Positions 1 to 6,738 are shown, counted from the first letter of the stretch. The stretch is 7,580 bases of DNA from Thermofilaceae archaeon (GCA_027017165.1 JALURF010000099.1:1-7580), one strand, 5' to 3'. The notes: generated by a model not told the origin, from the letters alone. Program-made: numbers and translations.

Positions 1-368
1 GGTAGGGGCATTGGTGGGGGTATTCCTAGTTCGCGCGCTAGCAACATGGCTTCGAACATCGTGTACTGGGTTGTAGCTTGGATTAGTTCTTTTGGTATTT
101 TTCTTTCTTTAAGTTTTTTCTTTAAATCTTCTAGCTCTTTTTCGTCTCCGGAAACCACCACTACTCCTTTAAGAGTGACGTTGAGAATTGGAGGCGTGCT
201 ACTTAAGTTAAAAACGTATGGTATTCGGAGTTCTTGCTTGGAAGTTTGTGCTTCTCCACTTGGTAGCGTTATCTGTATTTGGAATTGTATTTGCGGTACT
301 CTTATTTCAGAGAGTTTCTCAGCATGTATATAGGATAATACTACCCTTATGTTAGCTTGCTTGTCCAC
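1..368 (-). CDS. Small protein, possibly archaeal SecB-like chaperone (3' end outside window)
   Basis: The reading frame opens with GTG at 368-366, directly after an in-frame stop, and stays open to the left edge, giving 122 codons. The visible protein has alternating beta-type segments (about residues 6-12, 24-34, 46-56, 62-74), a charged helix (about 75-90), then a helix with the motif FEAMLLARELG (about 105-115) and a proline-rich tail, IPPPMPL. Beta strands followed by an amphipathic helix and a final proline-rich loop recall SecB and the archaeal/mycobacterial SecB-like proteins, whose last conserved segment is similar (ARE...PPLNLAP in SecB). If so, it would bind unfolded proteins in the cytosol. 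This assignment is inference from memory of the family; the gene itself is well supported by codon pattern. There is no Shine-Dalgarno sequence before the GTG, but a TATA-like box lies about 25 bp upstream, so the mRNA may be leaderless. An open frame on the opposite strand here (46-333) is a shadow. Confidence 0.75.
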   Translation of the reverse strand, partial: MDKQANIRVVLSYIHAEKLSEIRVPQIQFQIQITLPSGEAQTSKQELRIPYVFNLSSTPPILNVTLKGVVVVSGDEKELEDLKKKLKERKIPKELIQATTQYTMFEAMLLARELGIPPPMPL

Positions 369-387
369 AGTTCTTTAAACGCTACGT

Positions 388-397
388 GATATTTTAC
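388..397 (-). promoter_or_regulatory. TATA-like box for the leftward GTG-start gene
   Basis: Read on the minus strand this is GTAAAATATC. Its centre lies about 25 bp upstream of the GTG at 368, the usual spacing from an archaeal TATA box to the transcription start. With no GG-rich ribosome binding site between them, this fits a leaderless transcript starting at or near the GTG. The call is based on position and base composition only. Confidence 0.4.
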
Positions 398-421
398 CCT
401 ATCGCAGGTCTAGCATTATTG

Positions 422-428
422 TTATAAG
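422..428 (+). promoter_or_regulatory. TATA-like box for iorAB
   Basis: TTATAAG sits 32 to 38 bp before the ATG at 460. An archaeal start about 25 bp downstream of its centre would fall near 450, just before the GGTG ribosome binding site at 451-454. That would leave the TTG at 439 outside the transcript, which supports the ATG as the true start of iorA. The 91-bp gap (369-459) therefore appears to hold two back-to-back promoters. Confidence 0.4.
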
Positions 429-459
429 ACTGAGCCCATTGGTTTATCATGGTGTTTCT

Positions 460-2328
460 ATGACTAAATATCTTTTAGCTCCCTCAGGCGAGGAAGTTCT
501 CTTGATGGGTAATGAGGCTATAGCGAGGGGCATGCTAGAAGCTGGTATAGGGGTAGCCTCAGCTTATCCCGGGACCCCCTCTACTGAGATTATAGAGGCT
601 TTAAGCAGGGTAGCGGAGAAAGTTGGCATTTACGTCGAGTGGTCGACTAATGAAAAAGTAGCTATCGAAGTCGCCATCGGGGCTTCTATGTGTGGAGTGC
701 GAGCGGCTGTTGCTATGAAACATGTAGGAGTAAACGTGGCCTCCGACCCACTAATGAGCCTCGGTTATTCGGGCGTCGAAGGTGGATTAGTTATAGTGAC
801 AGCGGATGATCCCAACGCGCATAGTTCTCAAAACGAGCAAGACAACAGGTACTATGGCATGCACGCCTATATTCCAGTCTTCGAGCCTTTATCGCCAAGC
901 GAAGCTAAGGATTTAACCAGAGATCTCTACGATCTCTCTGAGAGATACAAAACCGCAGTATTCCTTAGGCCGACGACGCGCGTATGCCACGTCCGTGGAA
1001 ACGTGGTATTAGGCGAGCTTAAGAAGCCGGAGAGAGCGGGGGTTTTTCGGAGAGATTTCAGCAGATGGGTCTTGTTACCGGTTAATAGTAGACGTCTCCA
1101 TGAGGAGGCTATTAATCGCATCGAAAAACTGGCCGATTCTCTTCACGAGTTTAAGTACAATTTCCTAAAGAAGGGGGATGGTTCTTTCGGAGTAATAGCC
1201 AGTGGTATTGCGTATAACTATGCTGTTGAAGCCCTCATGGAGTTAGGCGTTTACGATAAGGCAACGGTGCTAAAACTCACCAGTACTTATCCTTTGCCTA
1301 GGAGGTTGGTGAAGGAATTTTTCGATAACGTTGAGGGAAAAGTATTAGTCGTCGAAGAGTTGGATCCCATTGTCGAGTGGGGCATTAAAGTTTTTGCCAA
1401 AGAGGAAGGAATAGAAAACATTATCCACGGAAAAGATCTCCTACCCCGAGTAAGAGAACTCGACACTAGCATAGTGGCTTCAGCTATAGCTAGGATGCTG
1501 GGAAAAAATTATGACATAAATGTTTATTATAAGCCTACTTTAGCTTTACCGCCTAGACCTCCAACTTTGTGCCCTGGCTGCGGCCATAGGGCCGCTTTTT
1601 ATGAGCTTAAAATAGCTAGTGCGAAGGCTAAGGTTAAAGCTGTTTATCCTGGAGATATAGGATGCTACACGCTGGGATTTTTCCCTCCATACAGGCTTGT
1701 CGATATCTCCTTTTCAATGGGTTCTGGGCTCGGCATAGGATTGGGAATAGCCAAGGCTAGCGATGAGCTAGTAGTGGCTACAATAGGAGACTCCACCTTT
1801 TTCCACGCTGGTATACCAGCGCTTATAAACGCTGTATATAATACTACGCCGATACTGTTGATTGTTATGGATAATGGTGTTACAGCTATGACTGGCCATC
1901 AGCCCCATCCGGGGTCAGGTTATAGAGCCACAGGAGGCACAGCTACGTCTTTAAAGATCGAGAACATAGCCAAAGCTGTTGGAGTTGAATTTGTCGAAGT
2001 GTTAGATCCTTACGCCGTAGACGCTTCCGTAAAGAAAATCATCGAAGCTATGGAATACGTCAAAAAGGAGAACAAGCCAGCTGTTATCATTGCTCGAAGA
2101 CCATGCGCATTAATCGTGTACAGGCGGAAAATTAGGCGAGGCGAAAAGATCCACGTTTACTATGTAGATCAAGATAAATGCACTAAATGCGGGATATGCG
2201 TGAATTTGTTTGCCTGTCCAGCGATTTATGTAGAGGAGTCTAAGTATCTCATAACTCCGACTCTCTGCACTGGGTGCGGGGTTTGTGCCCAGATCTGTCC
2301 GTTTAAAGCTATTGGTCTGAGGGGGTGA
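460..2328 (+). CDS. iorA: Indolepyruvate:ferredoxin oxidoreductase, alpha subunit
   Basis: Catalytic, thiamine-diphosphate-binding subunit of the cytosolic enzyme that converts indole-3-pyruvate (and other aryl pyruvates) with CoA to aryl-acetyl-CoA, CO2 and reduced ferredoxin, in aromatic amino acid fermentation. The protein has 622 residues, normal for the family. Seen in order: an N-terminal pyrimidine-binding domain with YPGTPSTE (from residue 36) and NEKVA (from 64); a transketolase-like middle; a C-terminal TPP domain with CPGCGH (from 371), GDIGCYTLG (from 398) and the diphosphate/metal motif GDS (443-445) to N472; and two 4Fe-4S sites, C574-C577-C580-C586-P and C603-C606-C609-C613-P. 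The wider spacing before C586 is, from memory, usual in IorA. I chose ATG 460 over TTG 439 because GGTG lies 5 nt before it and the TATA-like box fits. It precedes iorB in one transcript. The family is clear; substrate preference among 2-oxoacids is inferred. Confidence 0.95.
   Translation: MTKYLLAPSGEEVLLMGNEAIARGMLEAGIGVASAYPGTPSTEIIEALSRVAEKVGIYVEWSTNEKVAIEVAIGASMCGVRAAVAMKHVGVNVASDPLMSLGYSGVEGGLVIVTADDPNAHSSQNEQDNRYYGMHAYIPVFEPLSPSEAKDLTRDLYDLSERYKTAVFLRPTTRVCHVRGNVVLGELKKPERAGVFRRDFSRWVLLPVNSRRLHEEAINRIEKLADSLHEFKYNFLKKGDGSFGVIASGIAYNYAVEALMELGVYDKATVLKLTSTYPLPRRLVKEFFDNVEGKVLVVEELDPIVEWGIKVFAKEEGIENIIHGKDLLPRVRELDTSIVASAIARMLGKNYDINVYYKPTLALPPRPPTLCPGCGHRAAFYELKIASAKAKVKAVYPGDIGCYTLGFFPPYRLVDISFSMGSGLGIGLGIAKASDELVVATIGDSTFFHAGIPALINAVYNTTPILLIVMDNGVTAMTGHQPHPGSGYRATGGTATSLKIENIAKAVGVEFVEVLDPYAVDASVKKIIEAMEYVKKENKPAVIIARRPCALIVYRRKIRRGEKIHVYYVDQDKCTKCGICVNLFACPAIYVEESKYLITPTLCTGCGVCAQICPFKAIGLRG
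2321..2328 (+). promoter_or_regulatory. Ribosome binding site deciding the iorB start
   Basis: GGGGGTGA is a strong archaeal Shine-Dalgarno sequence and contains the iorA stop codon (TGA 2326-2328). It is followed by 5 nt and then GTG at 2334. It would lie on top of the alternative GTG at 2325, so it argues for initiation at 2334 by ribosomes ending iorA translation. Confidence 0.6.
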
Positions 2329-2333
2329 ATAGC

Positions 2334-2933
2334 GTGAAGAATAGGAACATACTTCTATGTGGTGTGGGAGGTCAAGGTATAATAACCATGGGGAGGCTTA
2401 TAGGGACAGCCCTTGTCGATAAAGGCGTTAAAGTCCGTATAGCGGAGGTTCATGGATTGGCCCAGCGGGGAGGTTCGGTGAATGTCCACGTTAGATTTGG
2501 AGAAGATGTTTACAGTCCGCTTATCTGTAAAGGAAAAGCTCATGCCGTCGTAGCTTTGGAATTGATAGAAGCTACTAGATATTTAAGCTACCTATCTGAG
2601 AACGGTATCCTATTGGTTAATGATGCACTAATCCCGCCTCCCTTGCCTAAGATTAAAATGCCGACTCGAAAGGAGATTTTGGAAGAATTTAAGCGATTAA
2701 ACGTTAAATTCTGCCTAGTCGACGCTACTAAGATAGCTATAAAAGCGGGTAGTGCTGCTTCGACTAATGTCGCTATGTTAGGAGGAATGCTCGCTCTCAA
2801 TCTTCTGCCACTAACTCTACAAGATGTTAGAAGAAGTGTAAAGAAAACTTTGCCTTCAAAGTTTCACAAGGTAAATTTAAAAGCTCTTCAAATGGGATTT
2901 GAAGAAGTTGTTAAATTAAAAAAGACCTTATGA
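2334..2933 (+). CDS. iorB: Indolepyruvate:ferredoxin oxidoreductase, beta subunit
   Basis: Second subunit of the IorAB complex; it carries the gamma-type domain of 2-oxoacid:ferredoxin oxidoreductases, which helps bind CoA and completes the active site. The protein has 199 residues, typical for the family. Seen: the N-terminal GVGGQGIIT motif (residues 10-18), then EVHGLAQRGG, then the conserved KGKAHAVVALE region and an ENGILLVND strand. GTG 2334 was chosen because the GGGGGTGA site lies 5 nt upstream and because family members usually begin only a few residues before the glycine motif; GTG 2325 would add three residues (199 becomes 202) and overlap the iorA stop. It is 5 nt downstream of iorA, clearly the same operon, with translation probably coupled. 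Its last 23 bp overlap the 3' end of the opposite-strand flavoprotein gene. Confidence 0.93.
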   Translation: MKNRNILLCGVGGQGIITMGRLIGTALVDKGVKVRIAEVHGLAQRGGSVNVHVRFGEDVYSPLICKGKAHAVVALELIEATRYLSYLSENGILLVNDALIPPPLPKIKMPTRKEILEEFKRLNVKFCLVDATKIAIKAGSAASTNVAMLGGMLALNLLPLTLQDVRRSVKKTLPSKFHKVNLKALQMGFEEVVKLKKTL

Positions 2934-4113
2934 AAGACGCCAAGAGATAGGGTATCTGAGGGAGATAGAGAGCTGGAGTTTTAATAATTCTTTTCAATAT
3001 CTTGTATTGGAAGTCTATATCACCCACTTTCTCTGCTATAGCTTCAAAGCCTATCTCCCTCATTTTCTCAATTATTTTATCGTAGTCTTTATCTCTTATT
3101 TGCATCATAAATAATCGGGCAACTTTCATAAAGAAAAGTTCTCTTCCCAGCATCTGCCTCCATGTTCTATCATATTTCTCCAATTTAATATCTCTGTCAT
3201 TCTTAAATAGCTCATCTCTGATAACTCTAGAAGCTATTTGCGCAGCTATTCCTGAGTAGATGACCCCACCTCCAGTGGTAGGCTTTGTTTGCCCAGCTAC
3301 ATCACCTATTAGAATAGAACTACCCTTAGCTATTTCTCCGTATATACCAGTTAACACGACCCTTCCTCCCAGAACTCTTCTTATATTAGCCTTTCTCAGT
3401 CTAGGAGATGCCGTTGGGTGCTTATTTAAAAAATTTTTTAGACAAATGAGAGGTTGGCTTTTAGCCGCCAAGCCAACTCTAGCCTCTTCAGAAGAGAGCG
3501 GTATTATCCACGCGAAAAATCCCGGTGCCCACCTATTGCCGAGGTATATCTCTACTAAATCCTCGTCTAAATCTTTAACTTTCTCTAACTCGACCTGTAT
3601 AGCTGGTAATAGAAGGTTTTCAGGCGGTTTATCGAATCCTAGTTTCAAAGAGAGATCATATCTAAAGCCTTCAGCATTAACCAAAATTTTGCTACATATG
3701 TTCCCTCTTTCGGTCTTCAAGATCCATTTTCCGCTTTTTCTATTCACGTTTAAAACTTTCACTCCCAGCTTAATCCTATCCGTAACTTTTCTAGCTAGTT
3801 CTTTATCGAAATATTCCCTATCGACTACCACGGCTTCATCTCTTCGACTCTTAACTATAAGCTTTAGTCCTGAAGGAGATACAAAAATAGCCCCTCTGAC
3901 TTTATTTTGAACCGATTTTTGAGGTATAAAACCCAATCTTTCTAAACCCTTTAAACTGAGCAAACCAGCGCAGTGTAAGGGTCTTCCTACTTCTTCATGC
4001 TCCTCTAGAACTATAAAATTCAGATCTTCAACGTAGTTGGCGAGGAAGAGCCCGGCCGGTCCAGCACCTATAATAGCTATATCATATTCTTCACTTGCAT
4101 TTTTTGAGTTCAT
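2911..4113 (-). CDS. Geranylgeranyl reductase family FAD-dependent protein
   Basis: A 400-residue flavoprotein of the family that saturates double bonds of geranylgeranyl chains; in archaea the best-known role is reduction of digeranylgeranylglycerophospholipid for membrane lipids, at the inner membrane face. Seen: FAD-binding GAGPAG (16-21); E37 at the end of the second strand; GRPLHCAG (43-50) with C48 matching the conserved family cysteine; PGFFAWIIP (197-205), matching the substrate-pocket motif usually written PxYxWxFP; and GDVAGQTKPTTGGG (270-283), the second FAD site. The pocket motif has Phe where Tyr is usual and Ile where the second aromatic is usual, so the substrate may differ from the standard lipid; other prenyl chains (quinone, dolichol) are possible. 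ATG 4113 is preceded by GGAG at 7-nt spacing and lies 23 nt inside the upstream gene, implying coupled translation. Last gene of the leftward operon. Family sure; exact substrate not. Confidence 0.9.
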   Translation of the reverse strand: MNSKNASEEYDIAIIGAGPAGLFLANYVEDLNFIVLEEHEEVGRPLHCAGLLSLKGLERLGFIPQKSVQNKVRGAIFVSPSGLKLIVKSRRDEAVVVDREYFDKELARKVTDRIKLGVKVLNVNRKSGKWILKTERGNICSKILVNAEGFRYDLSLKLGFDKPPENLLLPAIQVELEKVKDLDEDLVEIYLGNRWAPGFFAWIIPLSSEEARVGLAAKSQPLICLKNFLNKHPTASPRLRKANIRRVLGGRVVLTGIYGEIAKGSSILIGDVAGQTKPTTGGGVIYSGIAAQIASRVIRDELFKNDRDIKLEKYDRTWRQMLGRELFFMKVARLFMMQIRDKDYDKIIEKMREIGFEAIAEKVGDIDFQYKILKRIIKTPALYLPQIPYLLASFIRSFLI

Positions 4114-4675
4114 TGAGTATCTCCCTTAAAATCCCCCTTTCCAAAGACTCCTTGCCTAAGTATGTATGCTTTTCTTCAGCGATTTTATCTATTAATAGGG
4201 CTAAAATTGTTAAGTTAGACCTATTGTTGTACGTTTTCTTAATCGACTCTATTTCTGAAAGAACGTTTTTGCCCTGTTTTACAACTAATTTATCTGCAGA
4301 TATAATCCATTTATCAGCTATAGAGTTCATCAGGTATATTGCACGTGATTTTCCTTTTTCAGTGAGGACATACTCCTGTTTTATTCCATTGTCGTACCTG
4401 TGTATTTTTCTAACATAGCCGGAAAGTATCAAATCTCTTATAGCAAGTTCTACTTCTTCGCTGTAAACTCCTAGAAATGTAGGCCTGAATTTTACGCTGA
4501 TGAAGGGCGAGTATAAAAATAGCATAAAGTGAATTTTTAGTTTTCCATCTATACCTCTAAAACCGTCTGAGGCTAAGAATAGTATCACCCAATCTTCGAG
4601 CGAGAGTTCTACACTTTCCATCCTCATTCTCTTGAGAATTCGCTGTTTCCAATCTTTACTATATTTAACTTCCAT
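4091..4675 (-). CDS. Uncharacterised protein with a probable winged-helix domain
   Basis: A 194-residue soluble protein with no signal peptide or membrane segment and a basic N-terminus (residues 4-18). I do not recognise a named family with certainty. Residues about 27-118 read as a winged-helix fold: helix DWVILFLAS, then GKLKIHFMLFLY, then FLGVYSEEVELAIRDLILSGYVRKI, a wing-like hairpin with a basic turn, and EYVLTEKGKSRAIYLM. This layout (GKLK.., an 'F-G-x-YS' turn, 'L..L..GYV', then 'y-x-LT-x-G') resembles the YwgA/Panacea-type wHTH proteins of prokaryotes and DNA-binding winged helices in general. The C-terminal 70 residues are helical and charged and may mediate dimerisation. ATG 4675 follows AGGGT at about 6 nt, which overlaps the stop of the upstream gene 9 nt away; its own 3' end overlaps the reductase by 23 nt. 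A regulator of the operon is a plausible but unproven role. Confidence 0.8.
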   Translation of the reverse strand: MEVKYSKDWKQRILKRMRMESVELSLEDWVILFLASDGFRGIDGKLKIHFMLFLYSPFISVKFRPTFLGVYSEEVELAIRDLILSGYVRKIHRYDNGIKQEYVLTEKGKSRAIYLMNSIADKWIISADKLVVKQGKNVLSEIESIKKTYNNRSNLTILALLIDKIAEEKHTYLGKESLERGILREILNELKKCK

Positions 4676-4684
4676 ATTTTTACC

Positions 4685-6661
4685 CTAAACTATCTCTATT
4701 TCGCCCTTCTCTCTACTCTTTTTAATAAATATGAGAATGATGAATATTATCGCGCCCATCACTAGGATTGTATTGATATCCACAGCAATTCCGAATAAGG
4801 TGAAGTATACATCCGTTTTAACGGTTATAAAGTTGCTACTCTCGCTTGTGAGGGTAAAATCTACAATCTTTTTATAGTTGCCTATCTTGCACATCACCTC
4901 ATAAACCCCTAGTGGTAATAGACCGAAGGAGATTCTTCCATCTTCATTAGTTATGCCTATTCTTTCGGTTTTATGATCTTGAGAGCTTAAAATTATTTGA
5001 GCTCCTTTTATGGGATTTCCAAAGATGTTTACGACTTTTATTTTCAACGAGCGATATTCGAGGATAATGCTGAACTCGTTCCTCACGTTTAGGTCAATGC
5101 CATTCCTATAGAGGAGCGTATCATTGCTGAATATATAAACCTCATATGTACTCAGGGGTATCTGATTGAAGTACGCTATTCCATTGGTATCAGTAAGTGT
5201 TGAGTATTCCGAGACTCCCCGTAGAATTATGGTTAGGTTTTTAATGGGATTGAAGTCTAAGTCTTTTATTGTAATCTTAGCACTAGATACTCTGCATACT
5301 AAGCTTATTTCATTTGTTTCAGCAGGATTAAACAATAAACGAGAAACTTCTACTCCATCTAGGATTACTCTGGCTAGATATTCCCCTTCAGGTAAGTAAC
5401 CTAAATCCACTTCGCCGTTTTGAATTGTGAACTCGTTTTCAGTCGCTTCAGATAATGAATAGAGTAAAAGCATGCCTCTTTTCAACCTCTCTCCCGCAAT
5501 ATCTGTTATATACGCCTTTACTCTTGATAAAGTAACCTCGAGAACTAAACCGTCGTATATGGTATATAGTAAGTATTCTCCCACTCTAAATTTATTATAG
5601 TACAGTGATATCTTCATAGGAAGCTTTAAAGGTGGAGAGATTCGGATAGAATCCTTAATACCCTCTAGAAAAAGAACATGCCCATTACCCTCTATTTTAG
5701 CATCTAGTACGGGTAAAGTACCTCTACTACTCTCAAGGAACACTTCTATTTCTCCGATCTTACACTCAATACTGACTGGCGCCTTTTCAATAATAAACGC
5801 TATATGTTCTCCTAGAGGTAGATTGAAAGGAAGAGAGTTCACTAATTCGCCTTCGCTTATATCGACTACTTCAACATATTCAGGTTTATATAGTACTAGA
5901 TAATATGTCCCATTCAAGCCCATCTCTGGAAAACGACTTATTTTTATAGTCTTCGAGTCAAAAACAACTACGTCTTTGTAGTAGATGAGTATGGGCTTAT
6001 AGGCTAACGATATTACGTCCCCTTCCACGGAAAAGCTGGAATCCTGTACGTAGTAGATCAACTCTCTACCCTTACTTGGGCCTAGCGGTGTTATGTATTC
6101 GACTTCTCTTTCTGATAATAACGAATATGGTTTGGAAGTATTTATAGCGATGACCCCCTCTCTAAGAGTAAGTACATAAGTAAAGTACCCGTATACCTTC
6201 CACTCTTCTACTTTCAAGTGTATTTTTTCTTTATTTTCAACTCTTGTGAAATTTTCAGGTATGAAGAGTATAAATGCGATGGGCAAATAGTCGTATTTTT
6301 CAAAAAAGACTTCATAAGTTCCACTTCCGAGACTTTCCGTATCTATATATACTGCATAGAATCCGTAGCGTATATCGATAGAACCTAAAGATACTACTTT
6401 ACCGTTAACCTTAACAGCGACAGGCCGTAATCCGCTTCGGGGATCTAGCAATATAGTTACTTCTTTAACTAGCGAAGATTTAACTTGAAAAGATATTTTG
6501 TTATCTAAGACACGGATATATTTGATCATTGATTTCTGGTTTTCCAAAAAAACCACTTTTGCAAAAATTAATTCTACCGGAGAGGTTCCACTGACTTTCA
6601 CTACTTGTGAAAAGAGGAGCACTAGAGCTATCACCGTTACTGCACACTTCCTATTCCACAT
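4685..6661 (-). CDS. Exported, membrane-anchored surface protein with three tandem beta-sandwich repeats
   Basis: A 658-residue protein with no enzyme motif that I can recognise. Residues 1-25 form a Sec-type signal peptide (basic NRK, hydrophobic VTVIALVLLF core, small residues VSGTS at the likely cleavage site). A hydrophobic helix at about 629-647 followed by KKSREK predicts a C-terminal anchor with the bulk of the protein outside the cell. Residues 26-375 are beta-rich and unassigned. Residues about 380-455, 460-537 and 538-615 are three repeats with the carboxypeptidase-regulatory/transthyretin-like pattern: a strand with D/N-x-x-G/N-P-I/L, then a G/N-x-A/V/I-x-F/L strand, then the loop LPEGEY, IPLSTY or LPLGVY. 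Such domains usually serve as surface stalks or adhesive modules. ATG 6661 gives a textbook signal peptide; GGAG lies only 1 nt before it, so a leaderless message is possible. First gene of the leftward operon. Structural class is well supported; function unknown. Confidence 0.9.
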   Translation of the reverse strand: MWNRKCAVTVIALVLLFSQVVKVSGTSPVELIFAKVVFLENQKSMIKYIRVLDNKISFQVKSSLVKEVTILLDPRSGLRPVAVKVNGKVVSLGSIDIRYGFYAVYIDTESLGSGTYEVFFEKYDYLPIAFILFIPENFTRVENKEKIHLKVEEWKVYGYFTYVLTLREGVIAINTSKPYSLLSEREVEYITPLGPSKGRELIYYVQDSSFSVEGDVISLAYKPILIYYKDVVVFDSKTIKISRFPEMGLNGTYYLVLYKPEYVEVVDISEGELVNSLPFNLPLGEHIAFIIEKAPVSIECKIGEIEVFLESSRGTLPVLDAKIEGNGHVLFLEGIKDSIRISPPLKLPMKISLYYNKFRVGEYLLYTIYDGLVLEVTLSRVKAYITDIAGERLKRGMLLLYSLSEATENEFTIQNGEVDLGYLPEGEYLARVILDGVEVSRLLFNPAETNEISLVCRVSSAKITIKDLDFNPIKNLTIILRGVSEYSTLTDTNGIAYFNQIPLSTYEVYIFSNDTLLYRNGIDLNVRNEFSIILEYRSLKIKVVNIFGNPIKGAQIILSSQDHKTERIGITNEDGRISFGLLPLGVYEVMCKIGNYKKIVDFTLTSESSNFITVKTDVYFTLFGIAVDINTILVMGAIIFIILIFIKKSREKGEIEIV

Positions 6662-6686
6662 ACTCCAAGCATGAGGAATAGTGAGT

Positions 6687-6704
6687 TTAAGATATTAATC
6701 TTAA
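6687..6704. repeat. Perfect 7-bp inverted repeat, candidate operator
   Basis: TTAAGAT and ATCTTAA flank a 4-bp spacer (ATTA). The repeat lies 26 to 43 bp upstream of the surface-protein ATG, where the TATA box of that operon is expected, and 67 bp or more upstream of the divergent membrane-protein start. A protein bound there would compete with TBP/TFB at the leftward promoter. AT-rich repeats of this size also arise by chance, so it is a candidate only. Confidence 0.4.
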
Positions 6705-6730
6705 TCGCTGATTGAAAGATAATCCTCAAA

Positions 6731-6738
6731 ACTTTTTA
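6731..6738 (+). promoter_or_regulatory. TATA-like box for the small membrane protein gene
   Basis: ACTTTTTA lies about 25 bp before 6760, which would place the transcription start just ahead of the GGTGAT ribosome binding site (6761-6766). Supported by spacing and AT content only. Confidence 0.3.

Noticed and set aside
46..333. 95-codon open frame on the plus strand
   Set aside because: Serine/phenylalanine-rich shadow of the leftward GTG-start gene; the minus-strand frame gives a coherent protein and the plus frame has no ribosome binding site.
408..430. GTCT...AGAC weak dyad between the divergent promoters
   Set aside because: Only 4-bp arms, expected by chance.
439..459. TTG start seven codons upstream for iorA
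   Set aside because: It lies between the TATA-like box and the expected transcription start; ATG 460 has GGTG at the right distance.
927..1472. Two minus-strand open frames (927-1121 and 1287-1472)
   Set aside because: Antisense to the strongly conserved iorA; no signals or recognisable motifs.
2325..2333. GTG start three codons upstream for iorB
   Set aside because: It sits inside the GGGGGTGA ribosome binding site that best serves GTG 2334.
2355..2800. Two minus-strand open frames (2355-2543 and 2588-2800)
   Set aside because: Antisense shadows of iorB, without recognisable protein features.
2978..2995. T-rich stretch downstream of iorB as a possible archaeal terminator
   Set aside because: Two TTTT runs lie about 45 nt after the stop, but they are inside the reductase coding sequence and local AT content is high, so it is not distinctive enough to call.
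3260..3910. 216-codon plus-strand open frame
   Set aside because: Fully antisense to the reductase, whose FAD and pocket motifs are intact; the translation is Ser/Pro/Leu-rich, typical of a shadow.
4095..4418. 107-codon plus-strand open frame
   Set aside because: Antisense to the winged-helix protein gene, with no ribosome binding site; composition is that of a reverse-complement frame.
5166..5399. 77-codon plus-strand open frame
   Set aside because: Antisense to the surface-protein gene, inside its repeat region; no coding signal.
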